A stretch of DNA of 64,000 nt, taken from the NCBI GenBank assembly GCA_023362775.1, contig JALMGJ010000003.1:48367916-48431915 (forward strand), given 5' to 3'. Below the pieces are notes generated by a model. The model saw nothing but the letters and a program-made list of their open reading frames with translations. It made no database searches and was not told where the DNA came from. Of this stretch, positions 22,101-34,100 are shown piece after piece. Positions within the stretch are counted from its first letter, which is position 1. Every line of letters begins with the position of its first letter. Source of the DNA: Charina bottae (lineage: Eukaryota > Chordata > Lepidosauria > Squamata > Charinaidae). Position numbers and translations under genes: made by a program.

Positions 22101-25100
22101 AGTAGAGAGAGTTGCCAACTAGGGGAAACCCCAAATTAGCTGGTTATAGTTACAGTGTTTGTGCAAGTAATTTACTTGTGGTATTATGGTATCAGCCATT
22201 CTGTAAATGAGTCCATCTATACTTTACTTGGAGTGGTTAACCACTATATATAAAATAGTTCAATTCCATACTCATGAAATACTACAGTTGAATCTATTGA
22301 TTTCTTGCTGAATTATAATTTATTCCTTTTAGAATGTGTTTGTCATTTTATAGAGTTTTTTTCACAAAAGAAATCACAAATTTTGTGTGCATATGGATGC
22401 AGTGAGTAGTCACGATTAACTCAAGATTTAAATGGAATAATCCATCTCAAAGGCTGCATCATGTAAGCATCATTTACCAGTAGTTAATAGCCTCAGTTTT
22501 CAGACAGACCTATCACTTGAACAGCATGCTTGTACATTCTGCCACATTTTGGAACTATCCCATATAATAGTTGGAACTATCCCATATAATATCCCAGAGA
22601 GCCAGTTTGGTCTAGTGCAAGGGTCGGAAATGGCGGCTCGCGAGCCAAATGCGGCTCTTTGGCCCCTTGAGTGTGGCTCTTCCGCAGGCAGGCGTGGCGG
22701 GCGTGGCGCGGCAGCGAGTGTGGCGGGGCAGGCGCGGCAGCGGGCATGGTGTGCGTTGCTGTGGGCATACCCCTGGCAACCTGGCAGCCGTCTCCGGCAG
22801 CCATCTTGACGACGGGCAGGGCTTTCCAAACTGTGTGTCGCGTGACAAGCCGGAAGCGCTGAAGGGAGTGGAAATTCTCCGCGCCAATCAGCTGTGCGTC
22901 GGGAAGCCCGGCAGCCTGCCCGCGCGATTTTTGCCTCCCTGCCGGAACCGAGGGCATTTTCGGGGTCCCCGGAGCCTGCCCTTTCGAAGGGGCACTGCTG
23001 CCCGAGCTGCAGTGCTGCCCCTTCGAAAGGGCAGGCTCCGGGGACCCCGAAAATGCCCTCAGTTTAGGCAGGGAGGCTGCGCGCAAGCTGCCTCAGCTGT
23101 TCTGCGGGGAGAATTGCCACCCCAGGGCAGCGTGTGCATGTGGAGAGGGGAGGTTTCTGCCTCCCTGCTGGAACCAAGGGCATTTTCGGGGTCCCCGGAG
23201 CCTGCCCTTTCGAAGGGGCAGCGGCAGCAGCAGCTGCAGTGCTGCCCCTTCGAAAGGGCAGGCTCCGGGGACCCCGAAAATGCCCTCAGTTTAGGCAGGG
23301 AGGCTGCGCGCAAGCTGCCTCAGCTGTTCTGCAGGGAGAATTGCCACCCCAGGGCAGCGTGTGCATGTGGAGAGGGGAGGTTTCTGCCTCCCTGCCGGAA
23401 CCGAGGGCATTTTCGGGGTCCCCGGAGCCTGCCCTTTCGAAGGGGCACTGCTGCCCGAGCTGCAGTGCTGCCCCTTCGAAAGGGCAGGCTCCGGGGACCC
23501 CGAAAATGCCCTCGGTTCCGGCAGGGAGGCTGCGCGCAAGCTGCCTCAGCTGTTCTGCGGGGAGAATTGCCACCCCAGGGCAGCGTGTGCATGTGGAGAG
23601 GGGAGGTTTCTGCCTCCCTGCCGGAACCGAGGGCATTTTCGGGGTCCCCGGAGCCTGCCCTTTCGAAGGGGCAGCACTGCAGCTCGGGCAGCAGTTGCCG
23701 CCGCAGCGACAACCTGGAAGCGCCGCCGCCGAAGCAGTCGAGCCTCTCTTTCCCTTCTTCTTCCAAACCTCCCCCGCCCCCTTCCACGCGATTGGCTCCC
23801 GCCCGCAAAACCCGCCCCCTTCCACGCGATTGGCTCCTGCCCGCAAACCCCGCCCCCTTCCACGTGATTGGCCCGCGCCTGCAAACCCCGCCCCCTGGCT
23901 CTCGAGCACTTCAAAATGGCTCCCGGCAAAAAAAGTTTGCCGACCCCTGGTCTAGTGGTTAAGGTGCTGGGCTAGAAACCAGGAGTCTCTGAGTTCTAGT
24001 CCCGCCTTAGGCATGAAAGCTGGCTGGGTGACCTTGGGCCACTCACTCTCTCTCAGCCCAACTCACCTCACAGGGTTGTTGTTGTGGGGAAAATAGGAGG
24101 AGGAAGGAGTATTAGGTATGTTCGCCGCCTTGAGTTATTTATAAAAATAATAAAGGCGGGATAAAAAAATAAAATAATAAATAAAATAATAAAATAAAAT
24201 AAAATAAAATAAATAATAAAATAAATAATAAAACAACAAAACAAAACAAAACAAAGTGGTATATGGCAGACAGGAATTCAGACAACTATATTTTCCAGAA
24301 CAACATCCTTTTTGCATAAGTATTTTGAGACGTAGAATGGGTTGTGGTGATTTGGCACCAGGCCTCCAGGCTAATATAACACTTTTCTTTTCATTCGTCC
24401 ATTGACTCATGAGTGAGGATGAAAAACATGTGGATCATCAGAATGGACTCAATACATCACCTCTGTGACAGTAAAGTTCCATTAATAAGAGGTAACTTTC
24501 TCTTTGAACATACAAGATGTATCCAGACTCCTTCTGTGATATGGTTTTATTTAGGTTCTAGTTACAGAAGCTAAAATATGAGAACTTTTTGTCCTCTTGG
24601 TAGAATAAAAGTAATCTAGATATAATTCTAATCTCATTTCTTGCTAATCTTATTGTTCTTCATATTAACGTTAAGATAGCAAGAGAAGGACTGTGGCAAG
24701 GACAAATGTAATGCTAGATTGATTACTATCATAATTAAGTGAATGCCTATTATAGAAACCTTTGAGTACCTACAGAGCAGGTCTATAGGAGGACATATGT
24801 TGGGGTTGGAACTGAATAGCAAATCCAAAGCTATGCTAAATCCCTACTGTGAACTGGAGGGAGGAAATGCTTTTATTCCACATTTTAAAAATATTTGTCT
24901 CCCATTGTCTTCAATAAGAGGAAAATTATATTTTTGTAGTTTTCAAGGTATATTTGGGACTGGGAAGTCTTTTCATGCTGCAGATCAAGTTGTTCTTCCA
25001 ACCTGTATATTCTTTGCCTCTACAGAGATGAGATGGTAAGTGTCAGTGAGGCAATAACCACACAAATGTCTATGCCATCTGGGAAGGGACATCTAAGGTT

Positions 25101-28100
25101 GAATCTATTTCTGCACACTCAAAGGAAGAGATCTCAACTGTTTTATAAACCCTTAGATCATTTTCTTCTAGAAACAAAGAATGGCAGCCTAAGTAATCCC
25201 AAGTCATTCTAAATTATATATACACAGACACAGACACATGCATACACATATGCACATGCACATGCACACACACACACACCTATTTTAAATAATTGCTGTA
25301 GGCTAATACTGGAAACATTTTAAGTTAAAGACTCAGTGTTACATTAAGCAAAGAAGGGGGATTGGGAAATGAAACTGAAATCACAAGCTCTGGATATAAT
25401 TGAAGATTTGGATCAGTAATCGAAACAACTTTTACAACCAATATTTGTATACTCAAAAAAATTGTCCTAAAAACATCTCCTATACAGACACACACTGTAC
25501 TTGCAGATGCTTGGGGGCTCTTGAAGATTTATTTTCTGTTTTTCCCATCTCTAGCTAATCTAGGTGTCTTAAAAGGCATTTTGATGCACTTCAAACATGA
25601 CACAACATTGACTATTAAAAATTAAATAGTACTTTTAATATAACATACTATTTAAGAATCATACCTCTAAAAGTTCATCCTCTAGCTGCAGTAAGCCAAG
25701 TTTAGCAATTGGGCCATCTGTAGCAATGGAAGAGATGTAATGATGTCCTTCAAAGGTATCCAGTTCAACTCCTAGCCTTAATGTGTGAATAGGCAGCAGC
25801 TGTTAAAAATAAACCACAAATACTAAATAGTGAAACAAGAAAATTTAAAGAGAATGTAGATTGGACTCTATAGCTCTATTACATTCAAATCAACTGAATA
25901 TTATTTTAGTTGTAATGAGTTGAACTGATTTATTATTTTTATTTTAATATCCCTTGATTAAAGGACAATGATGCCTTCAAGTCCATCTCAACTCCTGTTA
26001 ATGCATCCATGCAATTTTCTTTTTTAAAAAATAATTTTATTAAGTTTCAGACAAAGATAAAAGCTACAGAAAAACAAAAAACTACAAAGGAAAAAAAAGA
26101 AAAAACTAAAAAAGTGTGAAAACGCAAGAGAAAAATTCCAGTGGGGGACATGGACTTCCGGTGGGGACATGGCAGACTGAACAGCTGTGCCTGCAGGCTT
26201 AGTGGGCAGAACTGACAATGCGGCTTTTTTTTCGGGCTCAGGCAGGTTTTTCCTGAAGCCCAGGACTGTTTTTCCAGGAAAGGAAAACACTTGGAATCAC
26301 CCCATTTGTCATCTGGACAAACAGTGTTAGCGCTCAACTGGTAAGAGTAGCTGGGAGGCTAGGATGTCACCATTTTCCAAGCCACACTGTAGCCTAAAAG
26401 GGACATTAAGACCAGCCACCCCATTTCTAAATCACCCAATTTATATATATATTTTTAAGTATATGTACCCTAAGAGAGGCTTTCTACAGCAAGGAGAAGC
26501 TGTTCTCTTGGTGCTTATCGTTATTTTTGGGATTAATTTTTTTAATTTTTTTAAAGTTTTGGCTTGTTTTCCATCCAAATATTAAGAAGGCTTGAGAGTA
26601 AATAATTGTCTCCCTGTTATTATTTTTGTACTAAATTTGAAGTTATTAGCCTTTTCCTACACGTTGAATCAGCTGTTTTGAACTTTCAGTTTTCTGCTTC
26701 TACTTTCCCTGGGGAACTGTCTGCTTATTGCTTTCACTTGTGTAAACATATTCTGTAACTCTTTCGTATCCTCAACTTTAGCTGGTTAAGCTCCTGGGGG
26801 GCGCCATAATCTACTGCTTGAGGCATGGAGGATCTTAAACAAACTTTCTCTGACTTCCACCAAGATTTCAAACAGATTCTTTCTGATTCTTACCAAGTTT
26901 TTATGCAAGGCATTCAAGACATTGTGGAAAATATTAGCTTTAAAATGTGTCACTTGGATGGGGATGTCATGGATGGAATTGAAGAATTTAACAGTGACAG
27001 AAATGTTTCTTCGATCTCTGTTGCAATGCTGGAGGAAGACTGGATAGTCGAGTTGAAGAAATTAAAGGGAGAGATCGAGTTGCAAGCTATAAGTGAAATT
27101 GATCTTCTGATGGAACCACGGAAAAGAAGGGGTTATTATGTATGTGAGGTTTTCTGAAGAGAAGTTGGAGTTTTTGAGGGGGGCAGTTGGGCTGTTTGAT
27201 TTCTGTAAGAAAAAAGCTCTGTGCACATTGTGGGGACATGTAAATGCTTTGGTCTATTTTTAAGTGGAATAAAGGTTTAAGTCGATGAAGGTTCTCAGTC
27301 ATCCAGGTGGAACAGTCTGTAGCTTGAATCATGTCAACTGGATTTCTATTTTCTCAGTGGAAACGTTTCGCTCCTTATCCAAGGAGCTTCTTCAGTCTGA
27401 GCAAAGTTAGTAAGGGAATCCTTAAATATGTTTCTAGGGTGGCTGTGTGACCTTGCACCTGGGGCTAGGTCATGGTTATTTTGAGATGTTTATTTCTAAG
27501 TCCCTTTATCATCTAAAGGAGGATCGTTAAGATTACCATGCTGCTGTTGAGCTTGCGAAATGGTCTTAATCTTCCTAGGCACAGAAGACAAAGCAGGAAG
27601 GAAAATAGGGGAAAGATTGTGCCTGAGGCCCCCACCTCTAATCAAGGAAGGATTTTCCAAGTTGGCATAAATGGATTCCTTGACCCCTCTCTCAAACCAC
27701 CTATCTTCTCTGTCTAAAATGTGAACATTAATGTCCTCATATGAGTGTCCTTTTTCCTTTAGATGAAGATAAACTGCTGACTCTGGTCCTGTGGTGTTAC
27801 TTCTCCTGTGTTGGGCCATCCTCCTGTACAAAGGTTGTTTGGTTTCTCCAATGTTGTCGGAAGCGTGCCTTCTCTGCAGTAGCGCCCGCCCTCTGGAACA
27901 TCCTTCCCCTAGGGGTGAGACAGGCCCCCTCATTCCTGGACTTCAGGAAAAAACTGAAAACCTGGTTTTGCCACCAAGCCTGGGACGGGAGGGGAAATAG
28001 TCATTCTTGGGGATGGCTAGCACCCTAGAATGGATTGAGAATGGCCCTTGCGCTCAGGATTTGAGGAAGAACTGTAACCATCTGGATTCCATTTTATTTA

Positions 28101-31100
28101 ATTTATATATTTTAATAATTATAAAGATATTATATATTTATTTCACTTTCATTGGCATTTGTTTTGTATTTTAACTCCAGTTTTATTGTAAACCGCCCAG
28201 AGTTCCCCCTTCAGATAATAAATAAATAAAGCTGTAATATATACTGTATTTGCAAAAATTAAGGACCAAGTAGTTCCTTGAATAAATTCATGCCCAATAC
28301 ATAAGAGCAGCACGAAAACAATAAAACATGCAAAGTGTCAAAAAAAATTGTATCTAAGAAGCTGATTCACATCCATACCTGTTTCCATTGCTAACATGTC
28401 ACAGAGTGTTAAAAGGGAAAAAAAATCCAATACCTTTGAATATTTCTGTAGCTCAGCATCATCTGCAATTGGTGCATCTATTGTGACAATCTAAAAATCA
28501 AATTACAGAAAGGCTTCATGGGTACAATAAAGAGCTACTTGTATTTCAAACTCAAAGAAATGGACTAAAATATATTGCAGATACATTACTGGAACAGTGA
28601 GGGATTGAAGCACTGGGAAATATGGTCGTGTTGCTCTTTATCAAAAGAAAGAGGAATGCTATATAGTTTGAAACCATATAAAGGTTGGTTTAAGAGAATT
28701 AACTCTTGAAGCAACTGGCATTGTTGCTTCAGGAGAAGTAACATTTAATTGAGTCTGCAGAAACAGTGTTGTTATTGGTTAGGCTCAATATGTGTAAATG
28801 ATCACATTTCTATAATTCAGTTTAAGCTACCCCTTAAATTATTCCCTATGTACTAAACCGTTGAAAGTGTAACCCTCTACTTAAAAAACAAATAATCTCA
28901 TTTAAGATCTCATTTCTTGAAAACAGTAAAAAAACATTACATTCACAGTAATTTAATGAGTGTATATGGATAACCTACCATAACTTCAAAATCAGGTCCC
29001 AGCAGTTTTTCCCATTTGGATGTCAGTTTATTTTCCGGTAAGTCCGAGGTGTTCCCTAAATTTAACAGTTATTATTATAAGGCAGTTCTTAGGACTGTGT
29101 ATTATTTACTTACTTACATTTTGGTAAAACACAGTTTTGCATAACAAATAAAGCTTCAAGTAATATAAAATCTACCTAGTTCAGCTTTCTTCTTTCTGCC
29201 CATCAAAAGATCTGTATATCTCACTAAGGACAGAAACATCTTTGACTTTAGCATCTGAATTTTAGTTTTTGAAAAATGTAGAACAAATTATTATCTTGCT
29301 GCTCCCTCCCACCCCCCACCCCCCCACAGGCTTCGGGCACTCTAGGCTGTATCTAACAGGAATTATTCTGCATGGCTGTAGATCACTGCCACTCTCCATC
29401 TAAGGGCAAACCATACAATAGATAAAATGCATATCATGCACCTGCCCTCTTGTTTGCTTTATTTATTCAAGAGTAAGTGGGTTTTATTTATATCATTAGT
29501 TTGTATATATTTGTTAGATTTATATCCTCCCTTTCTTTCAGATGCTCAAGGCAGCGTTCATAGTACTTCCTCCTCTAATTTTCTCTCACTGCTACCTAGT
29601 GAAGTACCTCAGGCCAAAACTCACCCAATGAGCTTCCATGTCTGAAGATGTTCAGATCTTCCTAGTCCTAGTCGAAGACCTTAAACTGTACACTTTACTG
29701 GGTTTCATTTCATTTCATATCCTCCAAGAATTCAAGTGGCTTACATAACACTCCCTCTTAATATTTACCCACAACAACAAACCTGTTGACTGGCCCAAAT
29801 GCATCAAGAAGTAAACAAACATGGTATCCTTACAGATTGTGTGCCAGATGTCTCACTCCTGAGATTACAAAATGCCAGAGGAGGAGCAAAAGGCCCAAAT
29901 GACTAGATAATATAGACACTGGCTTAATAAAATTGAAGCATGTCACCATCAAAATTACAGCTAATGGTTCAATATTGGCCTTCTTGATACTGGTCTCTTT
30001 CAATGTATTGCTTCTTCGTGAAATGCTACAATGGGTAATTCTATTGCTTGTTATGTAAGCAATAATAATTTTGGCAGCAAGAAAAATATTTTAACATACG
30101 AAAAATGTTGTTTCCCAATAGAACCTTTGACTTACCAATTGTATGTAGCTTTTGTTTCCGTTCATTTTCAGAGTTGTCTTTTTGCTCTTGAGGTTCCTCA
30201 TTCTCATTATCAGTTTCCACACCAGTCAAGTTGAGCATGTGTGGATGCCCTGGAAAAGTTCCAAAAGCTTCCCATCAGTTATGCAATCAGGTAAGAACTC
30301 TGAACTTTTCCTTTGTTTCATTCTAAAATAGTTCTGACTTGATATGACATTCAACTTTCCACATTATTTGAAACATCTTTTTTTAATCCATTCAATCGTA
30401 TCCAATTCTCAGAGACTGCCTGAACAAGTCCTTGCAGTTTTCTTGGCAAGGTTTTTCAGAAGTGGTTTGCCATTGCCTCTTCCTAGAGCTGAGAGAGAGT
30501 GACTGGCCCAAAGGTCACCCAGCTGGCTTCGTGCCTAAGGCAGGACTAGAACTCATAGTCTCCCAGTTTCTAGCCTGATGCCTTAACCACTACACCAAAC
30601 TAGTTCTCATTCCAAACATACTATTACCAAATCTCAAGTCCTCAGCTGATACTCAAATTAGTAAAGTTATATGCTTTTCCATTTCCACTACTCCAAAAAC
30701 TTCTTCAAAATGTATAAGGAAATCTCAAAAACCGAGAAAATACTGAACTATTCTAGCTTTCTAAATGATTTCCCCTCCCACCTGCCATGCACTCAAATCT
30801 GCTTTGGAGGATTGAAGCTTTCAGAGCAGACTTTGAAAGAACAGAAATCTGCTTGGTGCAATGTGGATTCCATCCAGAGTGCCAGATCTAATGGAGAAAT
30901 ATCTCCATTCTGAGGTTACCAAAAAATATTCCATAATCATTTAATATGCTTTTCCTCAAAATAGCTTATAACGGTGATGGAAAAAAATGAACTAAGCACA
31001 ATAGAATTAAAAAAAACAGATAGTCTTAAAACCAAACCAAGTAGCACTGGTTAGAAAGAGTTACTGAACATGTAGCAGAAACAACAGCAAGAAAATAGGT

Positions 31101-34100
31101 ACACTATGGTTTGCTTTAAAAGCCAGTTGAGAACAAATCCTGTAGTCTTCTAGAATAAAACTCAGTCATCCATTTTTCACTATGAAATTCACCTAAAGTA
31201 TAGCAAATGTTATCCTTTGGTTGTGATTATTGCCACCTACTTGGGGAGATGGAATAGCAACACCTGTAAAAATAAAATGGGGTAAGAGTGAAAATGTGAT
31301 TTTCCTTCCCAGCATCTTTCTTGCCTTGACCAGTAATCCTTTAAGGATTTAAAAATATCTTCCATAGTTAAGCTATATATTAATTTTTGAGCCTTCAGGA
31401 ACGAACATGTATCCAAGGGAGCCAGGTTGACTAATTTTTATAATCCAAGTGGCTATATTATTTTGCTGTCACAATCTATGGAAGTTGCAGTCCCCCTACA
31501 TCACATGTTTGTTTCAGAAAAGGACCAGGACTCACCAGTTCTGCTGGCTTAACCAGCCTTGTAAATACAGTAAGTGAAACTGTAGAAATCAGTTCAAAAT
31601 ATCAAGGTGCTCATTAAAAGCAATCCTGAGCATTTTGCCTTAACTAGAAAAGAATGCAGATATAGTGAAGGAACTTTACCTCTATCAAACTCTGCTTCTG
31701 GAGATAAAGTAGCATACTGTGGTTTCTTTCGAAGCAATGTCAGATGTACAACTGGTCCTGTCTTGCGTAATGCTTCCACTACTTCTTGGTTGGTATAATT
31801 CTGAATATTAATTCTATTAACCTAAAGTATACAAAGTTATACAATTCTTTTGAAAATGATAATCCACAGCACAAATTAGGTTGCTTGAATGAAATAATCA
31901 CTTTGACTGGCTAATTATTGCACAAAGGCATGAGGCAAAACAGATTCAAACATACAGGTAGTCCTCGACTTACAACTGTTTGTTTAACGACAGTTCAAAG
32001 TTACGACGACCCCAGAATGGGTGCTTTACGGCATGTAAAGCACTTCCGAGCATTGCAAAACTTCACATCACCACCCCACGGTCACATGATCGCATTTTGG
32101 GCACTTGGCAACCGGCTTGCATTTAAGACCGGTTGCAGTGTCCCGTGGTCACGTGATCGCATTTTGTGACATTTTTTTGCCATTTTCTGGCAAAAAACGC
32201 CCATTGGAGAAGCTGGATTCGCTTAATGACCACGGTGATTTGCTTAACGACCCATGATTTCCTTAACGACCACCGTAAATATGGTCGTGAAACTGGGTCC
32301 GGTCACGTGGTGACTTGACTTACAACCGCAATGACTTATGATGGAAATTCCTGGTTGACTACCTGTACTAACTCATCTATTTAGTTGGCTTATGATGGAA
32401 CCAACTTACGATGGAAATTCGACTTACAATGGAAATTCTAGGACTATCTGTACTAACTCATCTATTTAGTTCCTAAGTGAAACCAAGAACTGGCCACTTA
32501 CAAGGGTAAAGAAGGTGGCAGACAGATGAGTGGGATTTTTAAAACGAAAATACAAAACGAGGCAAAATCTTGAAATCTAAAATATGAATTTTTTTTTCAA
32601 GGATTGGGAGAAAATTTGTGGGGAAAATAGGAGGCGGAAGGAGTATTAGGTAGGTTCGCCGCCTTGAGGTATTTATAAAAATAATAAAGGCGGGATAATA
32701 AATAAATAAATATGTTTCTCAACTTTGCTCTCACACCTTATATAAAATCATGTGCGCATAGATAATGTGGAGGGGGGAAAAAATAATCCCTCTCTCATAA
32801 GGTTAAAACTTGAGATGGTCCACTGAAACGAAGTGCAGGGTGAATCAGTATGTGTGTGTGTGTGTGTGTGTGTGTTTTCCAGCACATTATTATTAATAAA
32901 AGCAATAATAATAATTTAGTAAATTTATATGCCACCTGACTCCCAGTAACTCTGGGCGGTATACAGATTGTTTAAAACATTAAAAAGAAGAAGCAGAAAG
33001 AAGGGTAAAGATGGCAGGATGGCGAAACCAGATGGGAACAAAGGAAAACCACCCAGGTTAAAAGGAGGGCATCCTCGCCAAAGACCTGGGCAAAGAGCCA
33101 GGTCTTTAAGCCCCTTTGAAACACTAGCAAGGTGGGGGCTGCTCAGATCTCGGGGAGAACCTCATCCCAGACAGCAGGTGCTGCTACAGTGAAGGCGCGC
33201 TTCCAGAGTCCTAAGAGATGGCATTGCTTAATTGAAGGAACCTGGAGCGCGCCAACCCTGCCAGATTGGATCGGCCGGGCAGATACTATGGGAGACAGGC
33301 AGTCCCTTTAACAACCAGGCCCATGCCATTAATTAAGCTATGCCACTTGCTGCCAGCAATTAGGATAATAGCACCAAAACTGGATCATTTTAAAAGATGA
33401 CTGGGTATGGTCATGGAGGTTCAGACTATCAGTGACTCCTAATAATGATGATTGTTCAGTGCTTCCTGAATCATAGACAGCATGCCTTAAATACTTGTGC
33501 TGGCAATAGTGGAAGGAAAAAACTATCCCCCACTCCAGGCTTGTGACCTTCCTGAAGTATCCAGCTGGGGACACAGAATGCTGGTCTAAATGGGTGTAGG
33601 ACTTGGTACAGCACAGATCTTATGTTCTTATACCACACTATTCAGTTATCCCAGGTTCAGGTATTTAGGGACTGATTCCCCCCTCCCTCAAAAAAGAATA
33701 GCAAAGGAAAACAAGAGCGCCCCTGTCTACAAATGGAAGTTTACATTCTATTTATAAAGGAGAAACCATGGTCTTAGCCATTATTATTTACTGCACAGCA
33801 TATTACACTTTCCAGATAAGGGACCTTGTGGTCACTCTGTATACTTTTATATGTATTAGGAGTTTCCATCTCAACTTCTTTTCTGTGATGCAGTTCAACA
33901 TGAATGGAGATTCTTGCATGGAAGGATGCATTCTACGGAGTGATTCCACCCCAAATTTCCATTCTCCCAATAAAGAATTGGACCACGACTGTAGCATATC
34001 ATGGTCCTATAATTCATTATTGTAAAGTCTCAGTTATAACAGAAACCTAATTAATTCAACTCCTCCATCCTCCAAACTGCACCACCAGAATTCAGCAGAA

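Larger units (their letters stand above)
22601..24254 (+). mobile_element. Sauria SINE split by a hAT insertion
   Basis: The SINE head 'gccagtttggtctagtg' (22601-22617) is interrupted by 22618-23949 and resumes at 23950 with the duplicated gtctagtg, continuing 'gttaaggtgctgggctagaa' to a long AAATA/AAACA tail. The insertion point is inside the A-box region, so this SINE copy cannot use its own promoter. Confidence 0.95.

Noticed and set aside
22649..23962. 437-codon plus-strand open frame and several long overlapping frames on both strands
   Set aside because: They lie on a GC-rich tandem palindrome array inside a hAT element; the sequence is open in many frames at once and repeats with a 226-bp period, so the reading is compositional.
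27496..27858. 145-codon minus frame as a host gene
   Set aside because: The sequence is the GIY-YIG end of a Penelope-like retroelement.
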